Below are positions 20,723 to 28,793 of a DNA stretch of 64,000 bases, in pieces. Under the pieces are notes generated by a model that worked only from the letters and a program-made list of their open reading frames with translations, had not been told where the DNA came from and made no database searches. The translations under genes were made by a program, and so were the position numbers. Within the stretch, counting starts at the first letter, position 1. The number at the start of each line of letters is the position of its first letter. Origin of the DNA: Nocardioidaceae bacterium (lineage in GTDB: Bacteria > Actinomycetota > Actinomycetes > Propionibacteriales > Nocardioidaceae); assembly GCA_030447585.1 (NCBI GenBank), contig JAUJOO010000009.1:5334-69333 (forward strand). Direction: 5' to 3'.

Positions 20723-20732
20723 CAGCACGAGA

Positions 20733-20760
20733 AAGGCGCCCTACGGGGAGAGGGCGCCTT
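20733..20760. terminator. terminator-like hairpin without T-tract
   Basis: aaggcgccct acggggag agggcgcctt, perfect 10-bp stem. Confidence 0.4.
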
Positions 20761-21057
20761 CTGGAATCTCGCTGGCTGGCAAGAACAGAACCAATCTACA
20801 CCGCGCGGCCGACAGAAACGACCACCTGGAGTCGTTCGGCGCCCGTGTCATCCAGGACGCCCTCAGTGAGGCCACAGCGAGTTACTGGCGTCGACGTGCC
20901 GCCGTGTTCGAGACTGCGCGGCCGAAGGTCGGAGACTTCCCGGATGGGCTGCGCGCGCCGACCTCAGAGCCAGAGACGAACGGCTGGCAACCACGGCCCT
21001 AGCGTGCCGCCAGCGCGCCGCAGTCGCCCTGTACGGCGAGCAGGTGCCCGATGTCTA
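20761..21057 (+). CDS. hypothetical element protein (frameshifted near 20960; start uncertain)
   Basis: SGISLAGKNRTNLHRAADRNDHLESFGARVIQDALSEATASYWRRRAAVFETARP... then LRARDERLATTALACRQRAAVALYGEQVPDV* in another frame. Confidence 0.45.
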
Positions 21058-21351
21058 GGCGCTGGCTGCGCGTGCACGTCAACGAGCGCAACGACTTCGC
21101 CGCGATCAACGGCCCTGGCTCAGGAAAGCTCAATCATCGAGGCCGGCGGCAAGGTGTTCTGGTCAAGGCAGCGACATGCATACATGACCAACCGCAGGAT
21201 TGCCAGCAACGTCATGGCCCTCGCGGAGCACCGCGGATACACCGTCACCTACAGCGAAGATCTTGATCTCCACGACATCAAGATCTCGATCGGGAACACA
21301 GAGGAGATCCTGATCGGGAACACCTCCTCGGCCGAGGGCGGTGCGGCGTGA
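21051..21351 (+). CDS. hypothetical protein (frameshifted near 21110)
   Basis: MSRRWLRVHVNERNDFAAIN | ALAQESSIIEAGGKVFWSRQRHAYMTNRRIASNVMALAEHRGYTVTYSEDLDLHDIKISIGN. Confidence 0.5.
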
Positions 21352-21884
21352 CTGGCCGTAGGGCATGGCGCTATGACCGGCGCCCGAGGTGGCGCAAGGA
21401 CATCCTCTCGTCACCCCACTACAGCCCTACTCACAAGCTCATCCTGGCGGCGACCGCCGAGCGGATGAGGGCTGACGGCAAGTTCGCGGTCGAACGCAAA
21501 GAGGTCATGTGGATGTCCGGCGTCAAGCACCCGCAGAGGGTCACGGAGGCATGGTCAAGGGCCGTGCTGTTCGAGCACCTGACACTCGTCACGAAGATGG
21601 CGTACGGGCAGCCGACTCGGTACCAAGCCATCTTCCCGACCAACCCGTGCGGCGAGCTGTGCACCCGCGACGAGCACAAGTTTAACCCGCGTGTAGTGAC
21701 CGCAAATCCGGTCACTATAAGTACACACGCGGCACCCGCTCAGCCACCCACCTGGCCGCCGCCAACGGAAACCGAACCGGACCTCGAAGACCAGCGCCAA
21801 TGGAAGCGTGAACTGCCGTCCCTCATCCGCCTCGCGGCCGACCGCTTCGCCATGCCTGACAACGACGAACGGACCGGAACATGA
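21348..21884 (+). CDS. hypothetical protein, possible winged-helix DNA-binding/replication-associated
   Basis: WRKDILSSPHYSPTHKLILAATAERMRADGKFAVERKEVMWMSGVKHPQRVTEAWSRAVLFEHLTLV; coding-like composition, downstream ORF overlaps its stop. Confidence 0.5.
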   Translation: MTGRRAWRYDRRPRWRKDILSSPHYSPTHKLILAATAERMRADGKFAVERKEVMWMSGVKHPQRVTEAWSRAVLFEHLTLVTKMAYGQPTRYQAIFPTNPCGELCTRDEHKFNPRVVTANPVTISTHAAPAQPPTWPPPTETEPDLEDQRQWKRELPSLIRLAADRFAMPDNDERTGT

Positions 21885-22123
21885 CCAACCTCGTTGACAT
21901 CACCCGGCGACTACAAGCACGGCGCCAGTTCGACTATGTCAGCGGCCAGCACGCCATCCTCGTCGCCCGCACTAGAGCCGACGAACTGCTCGCCGCCACC
22001 GAGGGTCAACTCGTGGTGCCGGTCGACGACATCTTTGCTGCCATCTGCGAGCTGCGCGCCATCATCCGCGCCGATGCCACCTGGCCCGACGACGCCACAT
22101 CCCGAGACGAGGTCACGTCGTGA
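21881..22123 (+). CDS. hypothetical protein
   Basis: MTNLVDITRRLQARRQFDYVSGQHAILVARTRADELLAATEGQ; overlapping ATGA with upstream ORF. Confidence 0.5.
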   Translation: MTNLVDITRRLQARRQFDYVSGQHAILVARTRADELLAATEGQLVVPVDDIFAAICELRAIIRADATWPDDATSRDEVTS

Positions 22124-22274
22124 TTGCCGCCGCCACCAACGAAGCGCGACGCCGCGAGCCCTTGCCGGCGTGTAAGGCGTGCGGCGCGTCGTACGTCAGC
22201 TGTGACGGGAGGCGCTGGCTCAGCGGACGCTCGTGTTGCGGGGACACCTGTACGCACGGCCGGAAGGGGAGGTG
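22122..22274 (+). CDS. Cys-rich zinc-finger-like mini-protein
   Basis: GTG start; LPACKACGASYVSCDGRRWLSGRSCCGDTCTHGRKGR*. Confidence 0.45.
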
Positions 22275-22280
22275 ACTGTC

Positions 22281-22493
22281 GTGCCGCGCCGCAATGCAAA
22301 CGCTCATCCACGGCGCTTCGTGCCGCCGCCGCAACCGCGACCACCAGAACCGGAGGCCAACCGGATACCGGACCAGTTGGCCCGCAACCTCGTACGCCGC
22401 CACCTCGCATCAACCGCCATCCTCGGCTGGCGGCCAGCACCGAAGACGCAAGCACCCGCAACGACCGACGAAGAAGGGCAGGCAGCACCATGA
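22281..22493 (+). CDS. hypothetical protein
   Basis: VPRRNANAHPRRFVPPPQPRPPEPEANRIPDQLARNLVRRHLASTAILGWRPAPKTQAPATTDEEGQAAP*. Confidence 0.4.
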   Translation: MPRRNANAHPRRFVPPPQPRPPEPEANRIPDQLARNLVRRHLASTAILGWRPAPKTQAPATTDEEGQAAP

Positions 22494-22964
22494 CCACCAG
22501 GACCAAGGAAACCCTCGAGGAACGCGCCGCGCGTGTACAGGGGGAGATGGCCGAGCTGTACGCGGAACAGAACCGTCAGCAGCGTGCCAATGCCGAGAAG
22601 CTAGCCCAGCACCACAAAGCCGTCGACGCCGAGGCCGTCGCCGCCTATGACCGGAAGGCGCTCGACGCTGAGGTTGAGAAGGCAAGACAAGCCGTCGTGC
22701 AAGCCGTCGTCGACCATCCGCTCACCAAGGCGCTCAGTCGCTACTACATCGCCGGCGCTCGCCGCCGAGAGCTGTTCGACCAGCGCATCGGCGCCCTCGG
22801 ACGGCAGGGCCGCGACATCACCGGCGTCCGGCACCCAGAGACCATGCCGATCGACGTCATCGGCCTCATGGTCAACACAGCAGCGAACGCCGGCACCGAC
22901 GCCCGCCTCGAGCTCGAGGCAGCTTCCACACCCGCCGCGACACAATCCCTGAGGAGAACGAGAA
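22490..22964 (+). CDS. coiled-coil hypothetical protein (3' end uncertain)
   Basis: MTTRTKETLEERAARVQGEMAELYAEQNRQQRANAEKLAQHHKAVDAEAVAAYDRKALDAEVEKARQAV... Confidence 0.45.
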
Positions 22965-23222
22965 GTGAACGAAATGGAGATCGACTTCCCCGCCATAAAG
23001 GAAATCGACACCGACGCCGTCCGGCTCGAGGCCAAGTTCTTCCGGTACGACGAGCACCTCGACCGAGCGGCCGACCTGTTCGAGTCCGACCCGCAGGCGT
23101 GGCTCAAGCTGCCCGTGCAACTGCAGGACGCGTCCGGCCTGTACCGCGACAGGCGCACCCTCTACCGCAAAGCGGTCGACCGCGGCGTCATTCCCGACGA
23201 CCGCGGACCGTCCGCGGCCTAA
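22965..23222 (+). CDS. hypothetical protein
   Basis: MNEMEIDFPAIKEIDTDAVRLEAKFFRYDEHLDRAADLFESDPQAWLKLPVQLQDASGLYRDRRTLYRKAVDRGV. Confidence 0.5.
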   Translation: MNEMEIDFPAIKEIDTDAVRLEAKFFRYDEHLDRAADLFESDPQAWLKLPVQLQDASGLYRDRRTLYRKAVDRGVIPDDRGPSAA

Positions 23223-23237
23223 CCGACCCACAACCGA

Positions 23238-23432
23238 ATGGAGACACCAGTGCCCCCCGTTACAGCACCCATCAAGCACGAGCCCTTCTGCCGGCCGAGA
23301 CCGGAGGCAGACGAGCCACGCACCGAGACATTCACCGTGCCGAAGTACGGGCCGGACGACGTGACACGCATCGGCTTCGCCACCACGCATCGGTGTCTTG
23401 AGTGCGGCGCAGCCGAGTACGTGCATGGCTGA
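23238..23432 (+). CDS. small hypothetical protein with CxxC
   Basis: METPVPPVTAPIKHEPFCRPRPEADEPRTETFTVPKYGPDDVTRIGFATTHRCLECGAAEYVHG*. Confidence 0.45.
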   Translation: METPVPPVTAPIKHEPFCRPRPEADEPRTETFTVPKYGPDDVTRIGFATTHRCLECGAAEYVHG

Positions 23433-23793
23433 CAGACCCAATATGACAGCGGCGTCAACGTCGCTTCTCGTCGGTGGGAGCCATGGTCACCGATGTGAAG
23501 ATCGAAGGCAGCCAGCGCGTCTTTCTCCTTCCTTTCTCGCGCCTAGACCTGCCTGCGCCGCGTGCTGGCCGGCATGTGAAATCCCTTCCGTGCCGGTCAG
23601 CACTCCCACCGATGGGCGCCGAAGAGTGTCCATCATCGGACCTTTTAGTTTCATACAGTCAGGCAGGCCCTATGCCGACCGGTGGCCCCGCTCAGGAGGT
23701 GGGGGGACACCCCCACCCGCGCTCAAACGGAGACCTCGCGGCTAGCGCCGTCCGACTCCCCGGACCCGAATCACTTGAAGTTTGGAGGCTCTG

Positions 23794-24114
23794 ATGCCCC
23801 GTAAACCCGCTCAGACGGCCGGTGAGGCGCTGAGGAGTGCCGTGCTGGACGAGTACGAACTCGAACCCCACGAGCTGCTGCTGCTCGACTCAGCGGCTCA
23901 CACAGCCGACTCGTGCGCCGACCTGCAAGCCATAGTCGACCGCGATGGGCCGGTCACGCCCGAGGGCAAGCCGTTGCCGGCCCTGGTTGAGCTTCGGTTG
24001 CAGCGGCTGACGCTCGGGAGGCTGTTGGCGTCGCTGCGTATCCCGGTCGAGGACAAGCATCTGCCGGCGCGGCCGACACGGGGGTTCTACGGCAAGCCCA
24101 GGTCAGTGTCGTGA
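23794..24114 (+). CDS. phage small-terminase (P27)-like protein
   Basis: LRSAVLDEYELEPHELLLLDSAAHTADSCADLQAIVDRDGPVTPEGKPLPALVELRLQRLTLGRLLASLRIP; resembles small subunit-like proteins of actinobacterial phages (recalled). Confidence 0.5.
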   Translation: MPRKPAQTAGEALRSAVLDEYELEPHELLLLDSAAHTADSCADLQAIVDRDGPVTPEGKPLPALVELRLQRLTLGRLLASLRIPVEDKHLPARPTRGFYGKPRSVS

Positions 24115-24344
24115 GGCGCCGACCACCGCCACCGCCACCGGAGATGCCGGCATGGCTGCGTGCGTTTCACCCGGCCGACTGGGGAGCCAACGCGGACGCC
24201 GACCGGGACAGCTTGGAGATGTATGAGGCACGGAGGCGGTACAACACCGCCTGCGGTGACTGGTGCCGGGCACACGATGTCGACCCGCTAGCCGTGATTC
24301 GGCAAGGACGCCAGGACCGCCACCTCGCGGGCGGCGCATCGTGA
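24111..24344 (+). CDS. hypothetical protein
   Basis: MRRRPPPPPPEMPAWLRAFHPADWGANADADRDSLEMYEARRRYNTACGDWCRAHDVDPLAVI; overlaps upstream stop. Confidence 0.45.
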   Translation: MRRRPPPPPPEMPAWLRAFHPADWGANADADRDSLEMYEARRRYNTACGDWCRAHDVDPLAVIRQGRQDRHLAGGAS

Positions 24345-24354
24345 AGATCGAGTA

Positions 24355-24609
24355 CTAGGGCAGCAGCTCAGCGGCCTCCCGGAGTGTCTCGCGAAGTGCC
24401 TCAGGGTCTGCCAGCGAGGCAACGAATGTGTCACCAACGGCGCCCTGACCGCAAGGGCGACCCAAGGCTCGCGCGGCACATTCGCAACTGTGTGTTGCGG
24501 GGAGGACGCCCGCGGTTCCCGGTTGTCGAAGGCATGGAAGGACTCCCAGACGGATCGACGCCGCCGTGGCGTGCGTGATGGCGCACGACCAAGCCGCAAG
24601 GATCCGCAT
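24355..24609 (-). CDS. possible small hypothetical protein
   Basis: ...HSCECAARALGRPCGQGAVGDTFVASLADPEALRETLREAAELLP*; C-terminus looks protein-like. Confidence 0.3.
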   Translation of the reverse strand: MRILAAWSCAITHATAASIRLGVLPCLRQPGTAGVLPATHSCECAARALGRPCGQGAVGDTFVASLADPEALRETLREAAELLP

Positions 24610-24687
24610 GGTCGGGCCGAAGCGGCCTGCGAAGTTGTACGCGCGCTCTGATAGGACGCGCTGAGCATTCCCGCTTGGGGCTGCCGC

Positions 24688-25182
24688 TCAAACCTGGCTG
24701 ACTTCGTCCAGCCTCCCGGTGGCCACATCGAAGACGAAGCCGCGGACCGCGTCTTTCTTCGGCACGAACGGGCTGTCGAGGATGCGCCCGAGGGACTTGC
24801 GCACGTCGTCCTCGAGGGAGGTGAACGACTCCGCCTGCCAGGTCGGCCGCTGGCCGGTCTCGCTTTCGAGCTTGTCGGCGAATTGGTCGTCAGTGAACGT
24901 CAGCATGCCGCAGTCGGTGTGGTGGATCAGGACAATCTCCTGAGTGCCCAGCAGGTGCTGGCTGATCGCCAGGGAACGGATCGCGTCATCGGTGACCACG
25001 CCGCCGGCATTGCGGATGACATGGCAATCGCCCTCCTCGATGCCCAAGGCGGCGTACACGTTGAGGCGGGCGTCCATGCAGGCCAGGACCGCGATGTGCT
25101 TTGCGGGCGGCATTGGCAGCGGGCCGGAGAAACCAGCAGCGTAGGCCTCGTTGTTCTTCAGGTACTCCTCGGTCACAGTCAT
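24688..25182 (-). CDS. beta-carbonic anhydrase
   Basis: HIAVLACMDARLNVYAALGIEEGDCHVIRNAGGVVTDDAIRSLAISQHLLGTQEIVLIHHTDCGM. Confidence 0.9.
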   Translation of the reverse strand: MTVTEEYLKNNEAYAAGFSGPLPMPPAKHIAVLACMDARLNVYAALGIEEGDCHVIRNAGGVVTDDAIRSLAISQHLLGTQEIVLIHHTDCGMLTFTDDQFADKLESETGQRPTWQAESFTSLEDDVRKSLGRILDSPFVPKKDAVRGFVFDVATGRLDEVSQV

Positions 25183-25434
25183 CGGCAGTCCTCCTCAGTC
25201 GCGGGTTCGCAGGTCAGCCCACAGCGTACGCACGGCCGGAAAACCATGGGGACGACCCCGACGCTGACCTGGGCGGCTGTCATGGTCCGCCTTCCGACGC
25301 CACGGCCTCAGAAACGGCACAGGGGCGCCTGTAGGCATCTCTCCCCACCGTCACGGCGTCGCGCGGGACCAATGCCTGAGCCCCAGCGCTAGGACGACCT
25401 GCGCCGCTAGCGCATTGTGCTGTCATTGTGTGCT

Positions 25435-26241
25435 GTGGGCACGTTGGATGGATCCGAAGCCATGGCTTTCGAGGTTGCTCGCCGGGTGCTGGGGGTGACC
25501 GTCGAGCACTACGACACCGCGGGTCGACAAGGCGCGGTCGACGCGATCCTTCACTACCCTGACGGGCGCACAGCGGCGTTCGAGGTGACCAGGCTTGCCG
25601 GTCCGGGTGAACTACAGCTCGACTCGATCTTGGGCAGTCAGGGACACTCGTGGCCCAACCCGGGGAACTGGTGGTGGACTATCAACGTCGACAGTGTGGC
25701 CGACATCCCACGACTCAGGAGCTGCTACGCATCCATCCTCCAGACCTGCGAGTCGCTGGGTGTCCAACGACCCGACAGCTTGGGTTGGACCGACCATGCG
25801 CGAGACGACGAGGACTTGCAGTGGCTCGCAGAGTCATCGGTTCGGATGGTCGGTCATCCTGAGGTGCCAAGCCGCACCGACGACGAGGTGCGCGACGTGA
25901 TGGTCGTGCGCGGCGCCGTTGGTGGCGCGGTGGATGAGGCGCTCAGCGGCCTGCCAGATGCACTGCATCGCGCTTTCGAGGCTGACCACGTGCGCCGCCG
26001 CATCGGCAAGCTGGGACGCGCAGCCCAGACGGAACGGCACCTGTTTCTGATCTTAGGACTCACCGGCCTTGCCTTCCCCGTCATCGACGGACTGATCGTT
26101 GGCCGTGCGCTCCCCTCTGAGCCTCCCCCGGTGCCCACCGATAAGGTCACGCACCTGTGGCTGGCGCCGGCGTGGAGCCAGCGTGTCCTGCTTTGGGCGA
26201 ACAACTCGTGGAGCCAGTGGCACCCTTACGACGCCGCCTAG
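25435..26241 (+). CDS. hypothetical protein, possibly PD-(D/E)XK-like
   Basis: GRQGAVDAILHYPDGRTAAFEVTRLAGPGELQLDSILGSQGHSW...; D...ExT pattern only. Confidence 0.5.
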   Translation: MGTLDGSEAMAFEVARRVLGVTVEHYDTAGRQGAVDAILHYPDGRTAAFEVTRLAGPGELQLDSILGSQGHSWPNPGNWWWTINVDSVADIPRLRSCYASILQTCESLGVQRPDSLGWTDHARDDEDLQWLAESSVRMVGHPEVPSRTDDEVRDVMVVRGAVGGAVDEALSGLPDALHRAFEADHVRRRIGKLGRAAQTERHLFLILGLTGLAFPVIDGLIVGRALPSEPPPVPTDKVTHLWLAPAWSQRVLLWANNSWSQWHPYDAA

Positions 26242-26308
26242 GCGGCGTCCGAAAAACCCTTGTGGACAACCCGCACGGCCAGCCTGCTGAGCGTCTACCG
26301 TCTGACTG

Positions 26309-26681
26309 ATGAGACCCGTCGACGGCAACTCTCGACGAGGCCGCGCACATCGTCGGGTGCTCGCTCCGACAGGTGGCCCGCCACATCGAGGCGGGGCGCC
26401 TGCCAGCGGGACCGAAGCGCCAGCCGCGCAAGGTTTCCCGCGCCGAGGCCGAAGCGTTCGCACTGCAATTGCCCTCGTCCCGTGTGCCGTTCGACCGTGA
26501 CACGTCGTACTGGGTCGGGGCCACACAAGCCTCACGCATCCTCGGAGTGAACGTCGCACGGCTAAACCAGCTCGTCGCTAAGGGGTTCGTGCCATTCGAG
26601 GTCCACGCTGACGGACGGCGCATCTACCGGCGCGAGCAGTTGCTCACCGTGGCGAACGCCCGAGAGGCCCGCTGGCACTAG
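26309..26681 (+). CDS. excisionase-type/HTH DNA-binding protein (frameshift in first codons)
   Basis: TLDEAAHIVGCSLRQVARHIEAGRLPAGPKRQPRKVSRAEAEAFALQL...YWVGATQASRILGVNVARLNQLVAKGFVPFEVHADGRRIYRREQL; two HTH units. Confidence 0.65.
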
Positions 26682-26768
26682 CCGCCGAAACCGAGTGTGA
26701 GGCGCCGTCTAGGGCGTGGGCGGGGTGTTATGCCACGTCCGGTGCCTGATGTGTTTGGCCTTAGACTC

Positions 26769-27244
26769 TTACAGGACGCTTTCCCAGTCGTCTCTGTACG
26801 GCTCGACTCCAAGATTGAACGCCCACTCGATCGCGTCCTCGAAGGTCAGGCGCCCGGTAGGCATGTGTTTCTCAGCCGTTGGTGCGTCCGAGTTCGGCAC
26901 TTGGAAGTTTGCGTGGATGTGCAGAGCTTGGTAGCGGCGGTTGTACGGGTGCCAGTGAATACGAAAAATGTCCTGCCCTAGAGCGCTGAGCTTGTACGGT
27001 ATGCACGCGTGGTCACGCGCCACTCATGCTCGTTGACCCGGATAATCTCGTAGTGCATCTCAGCTTCAAAGTGGGAGCCCCTGACCGCGAAACCCGTCGA
27101 GCCGTTTAGCGTCCACGCTCTGACACCCCCGGGCTGTCGGCCTCCGGCGCTCGTAACTATCTTCGCCTGACCAAGGCACGAGACAGAGCGCCTCAGCGGC
27201 GCAATGAACGCCTCGAACGCATCAGCAGGGGTGCGCCCTGGCAC
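26769..27244 (-). CDS. hypothetical protein of a two-gene module (one frameshift near 26995)
   Basis: FAVRGSHFEAEMHYEIIRVNEHEWRVTTRAY | YKLSALGQDIFRIHWHPYNRRYQALHIHANFQVPNSDAPTAEKHMPTGRLTFEDAIEWAFNLGVEPYRDDWESVL*. Confidence 0.55.
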
Positions 27245-27256
27245 AGAACGGGGCGT

Positions 27257-27460
27257 CTACCGGGCGAAGGGCGCAAGCATCATCAACCGGACGACGCCCT
27301 CGTCGTCGGTGTCATCAAACTCACCGCTGTCCAGACGCTGAAGGAACTCCTCGGGCTGCATACCCAAACGGTCTCTCACTTGAGCCGCGAACATCTTGCG
27401 CCCTTCCGCTTGAGTCAACTCCTCGACCTCGATCGCCGCGTCTGCCATTGCTCCACGCAT
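27257..27460 (-). CDS. small acidic protein, partner of downstream gene
   Basis: MRGAMADAAIEVEELTQAEGRKMFAAQVRDRLGMQPEEFLQRLDSGEFDDTDDEGVVRLMMLAPFAR*. Confidence 0.55.
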   Translation of the reverse strand: MRGAMADAAIEVEELTQAEGRKMFAAQVRDRLGMQPEEFLQRLDSGEFDDTDDEGVVRLMMLAPFAR

Positions 27461-27591
27461 GGTCTCGCCCTTCCCTTGCGCCGGTCTAACCACCGTACAC
27501 GCATCACTCAGATACCGTCTCAGCAACCGCCGACAGTGCAAAAGTTAGACCCGCCCAAGGGTGAGTTAAGTAAGTCATCACCCGAACAAAC

Positions 27592-27620
27592 GACCCCCGC
27601 TCCTATATCGAGCGGGGGTC
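27592..27620. terminator. strong intrinsic-type hairpin
   Basis: gacccccgctc ctatatc gagcgggggtc, perfect 11-bp stem. Confidence 0.6.
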
Positions 27621-27717
27621 GCTGTACGTCGTGGATGGTTTGGTCAGTCGCTGACCGCCTCAAGCCACGCCGCCGCCTCGTGGAGAGGGTAGTCGGTCCC
27701 TGTGTCCGAGGCCTTTC

Positions 27718-27909
27718 TTACCGAGCCGAGCGTATGGCGATGCCGATGAAGATGCCGGCGATCAGTCCCACTCCGCCAGCCGCCATGGCGGCCATGGTCC
27801 CGGCCTGCGCTGCGGCTTGGGTGGCTTGTGCGCCTGCCAGAGTGGCAGCCCCGGTCGCTTGGGCGACCTCTACTGTATGCAGTCTCTCCTGGATCTCGTT
27901 CTCTTCCAT
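27718..27909 (-). CDS. small membrane protein with one C-terminal hydrophobic segment
   Basis: MEENEIQERLHTVEVAQATGAATLAGAQATQAAAQAGTMAAMAAGGVGLIAGIFIGIAIRSAR*. Confidence 0.55.
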   Translation of the reverse strand: MEENEIQERLHTVEVAQATGAATLAGAQATQAAAQAGTMAAMAAGGVGLIAGIFIGIAIRSAR

Positions 27910-28018
27910 GCTGGCCCTTTCTTCGGTGGTGTCAACGGACATACGACCCTCACCCTCTGGATGTGGAAGGTGTGGGTACCCACCGCCAAGGTCCCGAAAC
28001 GGTCCGGCACGCCGTTGG

Positions 28019-28345
28019 TCAGTCGCGGGGAGCCAGTTCGACGCCGACGAGGCGGCACGCTTCCAGCAGCGCCATGCCGAGCTCGTGAGCCTGCGCCGGC
28101 GTCAGCTCGGTAACGCCGTTCAGTATGACGGACGGCACGTCCAGGTCGTCGCCGTCCCAGTCTGTGCAGATGGTTGCAGAGACCTCGACGCCGGCGATGG
28201 TCGTGTCAGCGCAGTGTACGAAGTGCCCCTGCGCCACCTCGTCGTAGCCGGGAGCATCAGCACGAGACCCGCCGGGCCGGTTGATGTCGTCATGGTTGGT
28301 GCACCAGGACGGGCACTTCATGGCCCGCTCGGTTGTGGTGGTCAT
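28019..28345 (-). CDS. DUF6907-like protein
   Basis: MKCPSWCTNHDD...VEVSATICTDWDGDDLDVPSVILNGVTELTPAQAHELGMALLEACRLVG. Confidence 0.6.
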   Translation of the reverse strand: MTTTTERAMKCPSWCTNHDDINRPGGSRADAPGYDEVAQGHFVHCADTTIAGVEVSATICTDWDGDDLDVPSVILNGVTELTPAQAHELGMALLEACRLVGVELAPRD

Positions 28346-28441
28346 GGGATGTCGCCTTTCAGTCAAGGATATTTCGACCCACACCGCTCCTGACCTGCAC
28401 GTTTAACACGCTCACACGCACAGCGCTAAGCCGTCCCTAAT

Positions 28442-28465
28442 TGCGCGACTACCTCGACTGAGGCT
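28442..28465. repeat. attR-like direct repeat
   Basis: Identical 24-mer tgcgcgactacctcgactgaggct. Confidence 0.85.
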
Positions 28466-28490
28466 GGTCGGCGCTAGGTGTGCGTCCCGC

Positions 28491-28590
28491 GCGTGCTGCG
28501 CTCGACGCCAAGTTCTTCGAGCGGGTCAACGGGTGACCCTTCGCGTCGCATCTGCGTAAAGCACACTTCGCCCGTCTGGCGCTGAAGTCG
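28491..28590 (+). pseudogene. decayed second copy of part of the 20421 element gene, located outside attR
   Basis: gcgtgctgcgctcgacgccaagttcttcgag...cgtctggcgctgaagtcg aligns to 20519-20620; the frame is broken. Confidence 0.6.
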
Positions 28591-28793
28591 GAGCTAGCCT
28601 GTGTGCCAGAAGTGGCCGCGGCGTATGCGAAAGAGTTCGGGGGACAAACGCGGCGGACACGCTGAGGCTCCGCAGACGACTACGCAAATGGCTCTATTCC
28701 GTTACAACTCAGACACTCTAACGTGGTCAGCAATTCTGGGAAGGGAGCCATACTTGTCGCGCATTCGAATCGGGCGGTGTTGGGCGCGATCGC

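Larger units (their letters stand above)
19016..28465. mobile_element. integrative element (possible phage satellite/mini-prophage) integrated in the 3' end of sigA
   Basis: Exact 24-bp direct repeat tgcgcgactacctcgactgaggct at both ends; tyrosine recombinase next to the left repeat; block of small accessory ORFs between. Confidence 0.85.

Noticed and set aside
23698-23717. ggtggggggacacccccacc hairpin as a regulatory RNA
   Set aside because: Short GC hairpin in an intergenic stretch with no further structure; cannot be supported.
23474-23794. 106-aa ORF between element genes
   Set aside because: No coding-like features; overlaps intergenic hairpin and the probable RBS of the next gene.
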